A stretch of 7,548 nucleotides of DNA from Bacteroidales bacterium (GTDB lineage Bacteria; Bacteroidota; Bacteroidia; Bacteroidales; JAADGE01): positions 1-7,548 of the forward strand of contig JAOZQB010000141.1 of assembly GCA_029932445.1 (NCBI GenBank), read 5' to 3'. The notes below the pieces were generated by a model. The model was not told where the DNA came from. It ran no database searches and was given only the letters and a program-made list of their open reading frames with translations. Position numbers and translations under genes: made by a program. Positions 1 to 6,578 of the stretch are shown in pieces. Within the stretch, counting starts at the first letter, position 1, and each line of letters begins with the position of its first letter.

Positions 1-37
1 TCGGGCAAAGAAAAAATGCACCTTCGGTGAAAAATCA

Positions 38-131
38 CCCAAATTTGGGCATCTTTCAATAACTGCTAAATCATTATCATTTAGTTTGTTACTATTACAT
101 TTTTGATTTTTTATGAATAATTCGGGTTAAA
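38..131 (+). repeat. Partial copy of a dispersed MITE-like repeat, right end at the manC stop codon
   Basis: Positions 114-131 (TGAATAATTCGGGTTAAA) match 17 of 18 bases of the right terminal repeat of the element at 5326-5456. Further left, CCCAAATTTG at 38-47 recurs at 5350-5359 in the same orientation and at a similar distance from the right end (93 against 106 bases), with about 15 of 20 bases shared from there on. The middle has diverged. No left terminal repeat is visible, so the copy may continue beyond the window or belong to a longer subtype; 38 is only where the similarity becomes visible. A perfect 12-bp palindrome, CCCAAATTTGGG, lies at 38-49, and a short CACC/GGTG stem at 20-30. 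The stretch encodes no gene of its own. What is seen is the sequence match; a transposon origin is inferred. Confidence 0.6.
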
Positions 132-1215
132 TATAGTCTTCACCGAATTGCTCTTCAACATCCTTAACAAATTCTCTTATTTTCTTTTCGTTATCTCTTT
201 TGCAGATTAACAATGTATTACCGGACTCAACGATAATATAATTTTGCAGGCCCTCAACCACAAGTATTTTGTTTTCGGGAATATTAATAATTGTGTTTTT
301 TGTATCATAACATACGACTTTATCAGAATTTATAACATTACCGGTTGAAGTTTTAGTATTATTTTCATATAACGAATCCCAAGTTCCGAGATCTGACCAG
401 CCGAAGTCAGCCGGCATAACATATACATTTTCAGCATGTTCCATGATTCCGTTGTCAATTGAAATACTTTCACATTCAGTATAAGCTTCGTTAATGAAAG
501 TATTTTCTTTTTCAGGAGTTGCTAAAACAGAAATATCGGAAAATAAGGCGGAAACAGTCGGTAAATAGTTTTCAAATGCCGAATTAATACTTTTTAATGA
601 CCATACAAATATGCCTGAGTTCCATAGAAACTCATCACTCTCAATAAATTTTAGGGCAGTTTCTTTGTCCGGTTTTTCAGTAAAACTTTTTACTTTATTT
701 ATGGACTCGAAATTTTTATGTTTTTCGTCACTGATTTGTATATAACCGTAGCCGGTTTCGGGGCGAGAAGGTTTTATTCCTAAAGTAAGTAAACTGTCAT
801 TCTTTTCGACAAAATTAAAACTTTGCTTAATGATATCCGTAAAATTGTTTTCATTAAGAATTAGATGATCTGAAGGTGCCGTAACGATTAAGGCATTAGG
901 ATTTCGAGATTTTATTTTAAGATTTGAATAGGCAATACACGGAGCTGTATTTCGTTTTAAGGGTTCGGATAATATTTGAGAATGATTTAGTTCAGGCAGT
1001 TGTTCCATTGTTAATTCGGTATATATCTCATTGGTTACGACATATATATTTTCAACCGGGCAAATTTTAGTAAACCTGTTGAAAGTTTGCTGTAACAAAC
1101 TTTTTCCCGTTCCCAGAATATCCAAAAATTGTTTCGGTTTTTTTGTTTTACTGAGGGGCCAAAATCGACTTCCGGTACCGCCGGCCATTATTACACAATA
1201 ATAATTTTTATTCAT
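127..1215 (-). CDS. manC: Mannose-1-phosphate guanylyltransferase (GDP-mannose pyrophosphorylase)
   Basis: Cytosolic nucleotidyltransferase that makes GDP-mannose and pyrophosphate from mannose-1-phosphate and GTP. GDP-mannose supplies mannose and fucose for surface polysaccharides and glycoproteins. The 362-residue protein shows the family signature at residues 12-30 (GGTGSRFWPLS then PKQF), an EPLKRNTAPCIA block at 84-95, the PSDH metal/nucleotide motif at 114-117, RPETGYGYIQ at 151-160, FTEKP at 178-182, WNSGIF at 198-203 and DFGWSDLGTWD at 270-280. A C-terminal left-handed beta-helix-like segment follows. Its length fits the short single-domain type without the fused phosphomannose isomerase found in about 480-residue ManC/AlgA proteins. 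The ATG start overlaps the end of valS by 8 bp, so it is probably co-transcribed and translationally coupled. The TAA stop lies inside the TTAA at the end of a dispersed repeat; the C-terminus still looks complete. Confidence 0.93.
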   Translation of the reverse strand: MNKNYYCVIMAGGTGSRFWPLSKTKKPKQFLDILGTGKSLLQQTFNRFTKICPVENIYVVTNEIYTELTMEQLPELNHSQILSEPLKRNTAPCIAYSNLKIKSRNPNALIVTAPSDHLILNENNFTDIIKQSFNFVEKNDSLLTLGIKPSRPETGYGYIQISDEKHKNFESINKVKSFTEKPDKETALKFIESDEFLWNSGIFVWSLKSINSAFENYLPTVSALFSDISVLATPEKENTFINEAYTECESISIDNGIMEHAENVYVMPADFGWSDLGTWDSLYENNTKTSTGNVINSDKVVCYDTKNTIINIPENKILVVEGLQNYIIVESGNTLLICKRDNEKKIREFVKDVEEQFGEDYI

Positions 1216-3862
1216 CAGAGTTTTTTTGTTTTTTTAAATTTTTAATTTGTTCTTCCAAAGCTTTTATTTTTGCTTCGGCATCGGCTTGTTTAATTTTTTC
1301 TTTTTCTATAACGGGAGCAGGAGCATTGTTTACAAAACGCTCGTTTCCGAGTTTTTTCATAACGGAATTTAAAAATCCCTTTGTGTAATTTAATTCTTCC
1401 GTTAATTTCTTAATTTCTGCATCTTTATCAATAAGTTCACCGAGCGGAATAAAATATTCCGTTTTTTTAACGATAAATTGAGAAACGTTCTCCGGTTTTT
1501 CTTGAACTTTGGTAATTGTTTCAATACCGCTTAATCGACTGATAATACTTTCAAAAGTTTTATTATAACTCTGATTATCATTTTTATAAAACAATTTCAA
1601 TTTCGTTTTAAACGGAATACTCTTTTCTTTTCGGATATTTCTTATTTGGGTAATGATATCTTTTGTAATCTCAAAATCCGCAATTATTTCGGTATCAAAA
1701 GAGCTTGGTTTAGGCATTTCTGTAATCATAATGCTTTTACCGTTTTTTCTGTCTTTAATATGTTGCCAAAGTTCTTCTGTTATGAACGGCATAAAGGGAT
1801 GTAAAACACGTAAAAGTTCATCAAAAATATGAATTAATTTATTATACGATTTTGAATCAATCGGTTTTTGATAATCAGGTTTAATAATTTCGAGCAACCA
1901 CGATGAAAATTCATCTTTAAACAGACGATAAACAGTCATCAGAGCTTCCGAAAGCTTAAATGTATCGTATTGCTTATCAAGGTCTTTTATTTGCTCATGA
2001 AACTTATTTTTAAACCAATTAAGAGCAAGCTCCGAATGCTCGGGCTGTTCAATCGTTTCGTCAATTTCCCAAGATTTTATCAAACGGTATGAATTCCAAA
2101 TTTTATTGGAAAAATTTCTGCCTTGTTCCGGCAAACTGTCATTATATAATAAATCACCGCCGGCAGGAGAACAAAGCATCATGCCGAAACGCACGCCGTC
2201 GGCACCGTATTTTTCAATAAGTTTAATGGGGTCGGGCGAATTCCCGAGTTGTTTTGACATTTTACGTCTTTTCTCATCGCGTACCATCCCGGTAAAATAA
2301 ACATCTTTAAACGGTCTTTCATTTCTGAATTCGTAACCGGCAAAAATCATTCGAGCCACCCAAAAGAAAATAATATCGTGTCCGGTTGCCAGAACATTGG
2401 TGGGATAATAATAATTTATTTCTTCATTATCAGGATTTCTGATGCCGTCAAAAACCGATATGGGCCAAAGCCATGATGAAAACCATGTATCCAGAACATC
2501 CTCGTCTTGTTTTAAATCATTAATAGTCAAATTGCTATTATGTGTTTTTTCTTTGGCAAGTTTAAGTGCATTTTCTATGTTATCGGCAATGACATATTCA
2601 TTGGTTCCTGCAATATAATAAGCAGGAATTTGATGTCCCCACCAAAGTTGGCGAGAAATATTCCAATCTCTGACATTCTCCAACCAATGATTATAGGTAT
2701 TTACAAAACGCTTGGGTGAAAATTTGATATTACCGTTATTCACATTTTCAATGGCCGGCTTTACAAGTTCTTCCATTTTTAAAAACCATTGCATTGATAA
2801 TTTAGGTTCAATGGGGACTTGCGTTCTTTGTGAATATCCGACTCGATTTGTATAATCTTCAATTTTTACGAGATTTCCGGATTTTTCGAGGTCGTCGATG
2901 ATGGATTTTCTTAATTCGAAACGATCCATGCCTTCATATATCCCGGCTTCTTTACTGATGGTTCCGTCTTCATTGAAAATGTCAATGACTTGCAAATTAT
3001 GTTTTTGTCCGAGCTTATAATCATTTTCGTCGTGTGCCGGTGTAACTTTTAAAGCTCCTGTTCCGAATTCAATATCAATATAATCATCGAAAATTACAGG
3101 AACCTCTCTGTTTACAAGCGGAATTATCACTTTTTTGCCTTTCAGATGTTTGTATCGTTCGTCTTCCGGATGTACACAAACTGCCGTATCGCCTATAATA
3201 GTTTCCGGGCGAGTTGTGGCAATGGTAACAAACTCATTACTATCGACAATTTGATATTTTACGTAATAAAGTTTTGATTGTTCGTCTTTATATTCCACTT
3301 CTTCATCGGAAACTGCGGTCTTTGCTTTCGGGTCCCAATTGACCATTCGGATACCTCTGTAAATAAGCCCTTTATTATATAAATTGATGAATGTTTTAAT
3401 GACGCTTTCCGAAAGATCTTTATCCAAAGTAAATTTTGTACGGTCCCAATCGCATGAAGCTCCGATTTTTTTTAATTGTTCGAGTATAATACCGCCGTGT
3501 TTTTTAGTCCATTCCCAGGCATGTTTCATAAATTCGTCTCTGCCGATAGCGTTTTTATCTATCCCTTCTTCGGCAAGTTTGTTCACAACTTTTGCTTCCG
3601 TAGCGATGGAGGCGTGGTCGGTTCCGGGTACCCAGCAAGCATTTTTGCCCTGCATACGTGCACGTCTTATCAAAATATCCTGAATAGTGTTATTCATAAT
3701 ATGTCCCATGTGCAAAACACCGGTAACGTTTGGCGGCGGAATCACAATCGTAAAAGGTTCGCGCTCATCGGGTATTGATTTAAACAGCTTGTTATCAAGC
3801 CAATATTGATACCATTTTTCTTCCGTGGCGGAAGGGTTATATTTTGTTGAGGTTTCGCTCAT
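1208..3862 (-). CDS. valS: Valyl-tRNA synthetase
   Basis: Class Ia aminoacyl-tRNA synthetase that charges tRNA-Val with valine using ATP, in the cytosol. The 884-residue length is normal for bacterial ValS. The Rossmann catalytic core carries the HIGH-type motif HMGH at residues 51-54, within PPPNVTGVLHMGH, and the KMSKS-type loop KMSKQ at 534-538. The inserted CP1 editing domain, roughly 195-345, contains TTRPET at 217-222 and GTGALKVTPAHD at about 267-278; it hydrolyses mischarged Thr-tRNA-Val. The helical anticodon-binding domain spans about 605-760. Residues about 808-880 form the C-terminal coiled-coil arm typical of ValS and absent from IleS, which settles the specificity together with the VTGVLH context. 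The first ATG fits the usual N-terminus (SATEEKWYQYW). It is the first gene of a unit with manC, with a promoter candidate about 35 bp upstream. Confidence 0.98.
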   Translation of the reverse strand: MSETSTKYNPSATEEKWYQYWLDNKLFKSIPDEREPFTIVIPPPNVTGVLHMGHIMNNTIQDILIRRARMQGKNACWVPGTDHASIATEAKVVNKLAEEGIDKNAIGRDEFMKHAWEWTKKHGGIILEQLKKIGASCDWDRTKFTLDKDLSESVIKTFINLYNKGLIYRGIRMVNWDPKAKTAVSDEEVEYKDEQSKLYYVKYQIVDSNEFVTIATTRPETIIGDTAVCVHPEDERYKHLKGKKVIIPLVNREVPVIFDDYIDIEFGTGALKVTPAHDENDYKLGQKHNLQVIDIFNEDGTISKEAGIYEGMDRFELRKSIIDDLEKSGNLVKIEDYTNRVGYSQRTQVPIEPKLSMQWFLKMEELVKPAIENVNNGNIKFSPKRFVNTYNHWLENVRDWNISRQLWWGHQIPAYYIAGTNEYVIADNIENALKLAKEKTHNSNLTINDLKQDEDVLDTWFSSWLWPISVFDGIRNPDNEEINYYYPTNVLATGHDIIFFWVARMIFAGYEFRNERPFKDVYFTGMVRDEKRRKMSKQLGNSPDPIKLIEKYGADGVRFGMMLCSPAGGDLLYNDSLPEQGRNFSNKIWNSYRLIKSWEIDETIEQPEHSELALNWFKNKFHEQIKDLDKQYDTFKLSEALMTVYRLFKDEFSSWLLEIIKPDYQKPIDSKSYNKLIHIFDELLRVLHPFMPFITEELWQHIKDRKNGKSIMITEMPKPSSFDTEIIADFEITKDIITQIRNIRKEKSIPFKTKLKLFYKNDNQSYNKTFESIISRLSGIETITKVQEKPENVSQFIVKKTEYFIPLGELIDKDAEIKKLTEELNYTKGFLNSVMKKLGNERFVNNAPAPVIEKEKIKQADAEAKIKALEEQIKNLKKQKNSDE

Positions 3863-3896
3863 TGATATGCGTTTTTTGTGTTAAAAAATAATGATG

Positions 3897-3926
3897 CAAA
3901 GATAAAAGAGTTCGGTATAAAAACAA
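3897..3926 (-). promoter_or_regulatory. Candidate Bacteroidota-type promoter of valS-manC
   Basis: On the minus strand, TATCTTTG (3904 down to 3897) matches the Bacteroidota primary-sigma -7 consensus TAnnTTTG exactly. A TTG (3926-3924), usable as the -33 core, lies 19 bp upstream, which is the expected spacing. The predicted transcript would start near 3890 and give a leader of about 28 bases. That is too short for a riboswitch or an attenuator. No Shine-Dalgarno sequence precedes the ATG, as is usual in this phylum. The motif match is seen; promoter activity is inferred. Confidence 0.65.
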
Positions 3927-3944
3927 GCGGAAAAAAAGAAATGA

Positions 3945-3972
3945 CTTTCAAACATCCTAAGGATTTTGAAAG
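3945..3972 (-). terminator. Hairpin terminator downstream of the DUF481 gene
   Basis: CTTTCAAA (3945-3952) pairs with TTTGAAAG (3965-3972) and ATCC (3954-3957) with GGAT (3961-3964). This gives a 12-bp stem with a single bulged base (3953) and a TAA loop. On the minus strand the stem is followed within a few bases by a T-rich run (complement of 3930-3940), so it suits Rho-independent termination of the leftward SPOR-DUF481 transcript that ends at 4022. It also insulates the valS promoter just beyond. The stem is AU-rich, and the plus-strand side is T-rich too (3974-3984), so its efficiency and main direction are uncertain. Confidence 0.6.
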
Positions 3973-4021
3973 GTCTTTGTTTTTAGAAATGATGTAAAAA
4001 ACTTTTTCGGATGTATTGAAA

Positions 4022-4777
4022 TTATAACTTTAATACCAGCTTATTATTAAAATACCAAAATGTATTTTGGACATTTTCGGGCGGTTGATTATCGTAATCG
4101 AAAGCAAAACCGACTTTGTATCCGATGTATTTTGTAATATTAAAGTTTAAACCGGCTTCGCTTGAAATTCTGTAATCCGAAAAATCGGCAAACCGCGGTT
4201 GATAGTAAAGAATATGATTAAACGAAACTATATCGTTTATTTTAAAATATAAGTTGGTGTAGGAATCAAGTCTTACAAATTCCGTTTTGCTGAGCAAACT
4301 GTCTGATAATTGCTCGTATTCGTACATTGTAAGCGGAGCAAAATAAAAAGAAAAGTTCTTTTTTCGGGCAACAGCAAATCGCGGACCGCCGCCGGAAATA
4401 ATTCTTTTTTGTAATAATTTTTGCTCGTTGTATTGATATTGTCCGAATGCTTCAAGTGTGATAAAACTGCTGTCTTTTATCGTATAATTATAGCGCAAAT
4501 GCTGAAAACCGTTATTGATAAACGAACCTTTGTCAATGTTAAGCAGTTTTATATCATTAAGAAATATAAGGGTATGAGCTTTATATGAATATTGAATATC
4601 GACAGAATTTTTTAATTCCAGAAATTGTTTTCCGTTATCTTTTATATTAAATTCGAAACCGATGTTTGCTTGAAATCCTTTTGTATTTTTTCGTTTTTTT
4701 TCAATATTTACGATTTGTGAGAATATTGTAAGTGAAAGAAATACAAACAGGAAAATTAGAGAGATTTTCTTAATCAT
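4022..4777 (-). CDS. DUF481-type outer-membrane beta-barrel protein (putative)
   Basis: A 251-residue protein of unknown function, probably an outer-membrane barrel. Residues 1-20 form a signal peptide (positive MIKK, a hydrophobic run, then IFSQ, the usual Bacteroidota cleavage context). The rest consists of alternating beta-strand-like segments rich in aromatic residues (for example residues 102-116, 142-153, 185-194, 205-213, 218-229 and 238-251) separated by polar turns. RIISGGGPRFAVARKKNFSF at 125-144, followed by an MYEYEQ block at 151-156, resembles the DUF481 (YdiY-like) family, whose members are salt-induced or uncharacterised outer-membrane proteins; this assignment is from memory of the family pattern. 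The start is an ATG 12 bp after the SPOR gene stop, so the two are very likely co-transcribed. The terminator hairpin follows about 50 bp downstream. The substrate or partner is unknown. Confidence 0.65.
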   Translation of the reverse strand: MIKKISLIFLFVFLSLTIFSQIVNIEKKRKNTKGFQANIGFEFNIKDNGKQFLELKNSVDIQYSYKAHTLIFLNDIKLLNIDKGSFINNGFQHLRYNYTIKDSSFITLEAFGQYQYNEQKLLQKRIISGGGPRFAVARKKNFSFYFAPLTMYEYEQLSDSLLSKTEFVRLDSYTNLYFKINDIVSFNHILYYQPRFADFSDYRISSEAGLNFNITKYIGYKVGFAFDYDNQPPENVQNTFWYFNNKLVLKL

Positions 4778-4789
4778 TATTAATAGAAA

Positions 4790-5251
4790 TTATTCAACGC
4801 TTTCAATAGGATAGTACACTTTGTCGGGGATAACCCACGATTGCGGAAATGTGTTCTCGATTTGTGATTTAAAATACATCGCTTCAGCTTTTGTTCTGAA
4901 ATCACCGACTCGAACCTTAAAAAAGGGTGAATCATAAACAATATAAGCACCGTTTTTATTTCCGTATCTGATTAAAAATTTTCTCTTTGCATTTTGGGCT
5001 GCAGCCATTGCTTTTTGTCCCGAACCGAAATAAATTTGCACCCGCCAACCGTCAAATTTGTTGTTGCTGACTTCAATATGTCTTTTAACAATTTGACGAA
5101 GTCGTATGTCTTGCGTAATTTTAACGGTTCCGTTACCCGATTCATGTTCTGCAGAGGTAATTCCCGAATCTTCTAATTTAAAAGTTTCTGTTTGAGAAAA
5201 ACTTGATACAGAAAATATTAAAAAGAATAATATGTATAGGGATTGCTTCAT
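4790..5251 (-). CDS. Secreted SPOR-domain protein
   Basis: A 153-residue exported protein with a C-terminal SPOR domain. Residues 1-20 are a signal peptide (MKQSLYILFFLIFSVSSFSQ). A polar linker runs to about residue 66, and the SPOR fold occupies about 68-146: GWRVQIYFGSG, an alanine-rich helix (KAMAAAQNAKRKF), a strand around YIVYDSPFFKVRVGDF (103-118) and a second helix with TKAEAMYFKSQIE. SPOR domains bind glycan strands lacking stem peptides, often at division sites. The protein should therefore be periplasmic and peptidoglycan-associated, but its specific role is not evident. I chose the ATG at 5251 rather than an upstream in-frame TTG (5284), because the signal peptide begins exactly there and the extra residues are not signal-like. 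It is the first gene of a unit with the DUF481 barrel gene. It reads away from thiL, across a gap containing a MITE-like element. Confidence 0.88.
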   Translation of the reverse strand: MKQSLYILFFLIFSVSSFSQTETFKLEDSGITSAEHESGNGTVKITQDIRLRQIVKRHIEVSNNKFDGWRVQIYFGSGQKAMAAAQNAKRKFLIRYGNKNGAYIVYDSPFFKVRVGDFRTKAEAMYFKSQIENTFPQSWVIPDKVYYPIESVE

Positions 5252-5272
5252 TTGAAGATTAAAATTAAATGT

Positions 5273-5280
5273 CAAAAATA
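5273..5280 (-). promoter_or_regulatory. Candidate -7 element for the SPOR-DUF481 unit
   Basis: On the minus strand, TATTTTTG (5280 down to 5273) fits TAnnTTTG and would give a leader of under 20 bases before the ATG at 5251. No TTG is seen at the expected -33 position, only T-rich sequence, so this is a weak call in an AT-rich region. The MITE-like element begins about 45 bp upstream of it, so sequences above the -33 region are element-derived. Confidence 0.4.
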
Positions 5281-5325
5281 ACAATTTATTATTAATGTAA
5301 AAACGTTCGGATTTTATTTTCAGTA

Positions 5326-5456
5326 TTTAACCCGCATTATTCAAGATAGCCCAAATTTGAGTATGCCTCTATTTTCGGTAATTATTATTGTAACCCTATA
5401 TGTTTATATGGTTTTTTGGGTTTTAAAAAATAAATCGGTGAATAATGCGGGTTAAA
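5326..5456. mobile_element. MITE-like element with perfect 18-bp terminal inverted repeats
   Basis: TTTAACCCGCATTATTCA at 5326-5343 is the exact reverse complement of TGAATAATGCGGGTTAAA at 5439-5456; the two arms enclose 95 bases. The pairing stops sharply at both sides. The interior has no plausible reading frame but has its own weak internal pairing (AACCC at 5392-5396 with GGGTT at 5418-5422). A related end occurs at 114-131 of this window, so this is a member of a dispersed family. This fits a non-autonomous miniature inverted-repeat element or a bare pair of transposon ends. TTAA lies at both tips, flanking CCCG...CGGG; it could be a target duplication (as for TTAA-specific elements) or part of the repeat, and its palindromic nature prevents a decision from one copy. 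As RNA, the arms could form a long stem. The autonomous partner is not in the window. Confidence 0.7.
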
Positions 5457-5480
5457 ATTTTTTATCTGTATAGTATTTTT

Positions 5481-5488
5481 CATCTTTG
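5481..5488 (+). promoter_or_regulatory. Candidate -7 element for thiL
   Basis: CATCTTTG differs from TAnnTTTG at one base (C for the first T) and lies 25 bp before the ATG at 5514, giving a predicted leader of about 20 bases. The place expected for the -33 element, near 5459-5461, has only TTT. That point lies 3-5 bp outside the right tip of the MITE-like element, so insertion may have altered or supplied the upstream promoter context. No thiamine-diphosphate riboswitch sequence is seen in the 57 bases between the element and thiL. Confidence 0.35.
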
Positions 5489-5513
5489 CAATCTCATTTA
5501 ATAAATTAAAAAA

Positions 5514-6533
5514 ATGGTAAGTTTAGCTGATTTAGGTGAATTCGGATTAATAAAAAGATTAAATAAAGACATAAAGATAAAAAACCCGTCAACGGTAAAA
5601 GGAGTAGGAGATGATGCGGCGGTGCTTGAATATAAAGATAAACAAGTTATTGTGACTACAGATATTTTGGTTGAAGGCGTGCATTTTGATTTGTCTTATG
5701 TTCCGTTAAAACATCTCGGTTACAAATCGGTTGTTGTAAATTTGTCGGATGTATATGCAATGAATGCCGTTCCGAAACAAATTACTGTAACCATCGCGAT
5801 TTCTAACAGATTTGCATTAGAAGCCGTTGATGAACTTTATAAAGGAATAAAATTAGCCTGTGAAACATACGGTGTCGATTTAGTCGGCGGAGATACAAGT
5901 TCGTCATATACCGGATTGATTATCAGTATTACGGCAATCGGTGAAGGAGAAAAAGATAAAATTGTTTACCGAAGCGGAGCAAAACCGAATGATTTAATTT
6001 GTGTGTCAGGCGACTTGGGAAGTGCTTATGCCGGTTTAAAAGTTCTGCAAAGAGAACAGGAAGTTTTTAAAGCAAATCCTGATGTGCAGCCCGAATTAAA
6101 AGGGTATGATTATATTTTGGAACGTCAGTTAAAACCTGAAGCAAGAGGCGATATTGTCAGATTATTTGAAGAATTAAAAATTCAACCGACTTCAATGATT
6201 GATATTTCCGACGGCTTATCTTCCGAAATTATTCATATCAGTGAAGAATCGAAATGCGGTACAAGAATTTACGATGAAAAAATACCTTTGGCAGATGAAA
6301 CTCGAAAATTTGCCGAAGAAGCATTGATTGTTCCGACTACTTTTGCCATGAACGGCGGTGAAGATTATGAATTGTTATTTACAATCTCACAAGATGATTT
6401 CGAAAAGATTAAAAATAATCCTTTAATTAGTATTATCGGACACATAACCGAGCAATCAAAGGGGAATTTCTTGGTAATGTCTGACGGGAATGAAATTGAA
6501 TTAAAAGCGCAAGGTTGGAATCATAATAAATGA
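5514..6533 (+). CDS. thiL: Thiamine-monophosphate kinase
   Basis: Cytosolic ATP-dependent kinase that phosphorylates thiamine monophosphate to thiamine diphosphate, the last step of cofactor synthesis. The 339-residue protein belongs to the PurM/SelD/ThiL (AIR-synthase-like) fold. Its N-terminal half carries GEFGLI at 8-13, the Mg/ATP-binding GDDAAV at 32-37, TTDILVEGVHFD at 48-59, NLSDVYAMNAVP at 76-87 and GGDTSSS at 125-131. The C-terminal half carries SGDLG at 165-169, DISDGLSSE at 230-238 and GGEDYELLFT at 281-290. All motifs expected of an active enzyme are present and the length is normal. It is the only rightward gene here and stands alone, with no other thi gene beside it. It converges on mlaF with 45 bp between the stops and no convincing terminator there. 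Confidence 0.97.
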   Translation: MVSLADLGEFGLIKRLNKDIKIKNPSTVKGVGDDAAVLEYKDKQVIVTTDILVEGVHFDLSYVPLKHLGYKSVVVNLSDVYAMNAVPKQITVTIAISNRFALEAVDELYKGIKLACETYGVDLVGGDTSSSYTGLIISITAIGEGEKDKIVYRSGAKPNDLICVSGDLGSAYAGLKVLQREQEVFKANPDVQPELKGYDYILERQLKPEARGDIVRLFEELKIQPTSMIDISDGLSSEIIHISEESKCGTRIYDEKIPLADETRKFAEEALIVPTTFAMNGGEDYELLFTISQDDFEKIKNNPLISIIGHITEQSKGNFLVMSDGNEIELKAQGWNHNK

Positions 6534-6578
6534 CAACAGATAATTAACAATTGAAAATTTGTACTTGTTGAATATGAG

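Noticed and set aside
2247..2263. KMSKQ instead of KMSKS in ValS as an unusual active site
   Set aside because: The last position of this motif varies among synthetases and, as I recall, KMSKQLGNSPDP is common in Bacteroidota ValS; both lysines that matter are present.
2106..3778. Antisense open frames on the plus strand inside valS (2106-2300, 3384-3683, 3476-3778)
   Set aside because: They lie wholly within a well-conserved gene, have no family-like motifs, and are expected as mirror frames of valS.
4273..4455. Short minus-strand frame inside the DUF481 gene
   Set aside because: An alternate frame of a real gene; no motif, no start context.
4994..5176. Plus-strand frame opposite the SPOR gene
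   Set aside because: Shadow of the SPOR coding sequence, with cysteine- and phenylalanine-rich noise composition.
5252..5284. Upstream TTG start extending the SPOR protein by 11 residues
   Set aside because: The extension precedes a complete signal peptide that starts at the ATG at 5251, and it would run through the candidate -7 element.
5457..5513. Thiamine-diphosphate riboswitch before thiL
   Set aside because: The leader is too short and lacks the CUGAGA and other conserved THI-box sequences.
6534..6578. Terminator between convergent thiL and mlaF
   Set aside because: Only a weak, bulged ACAATT/AATTTGT pairing with no following T run on either strand.
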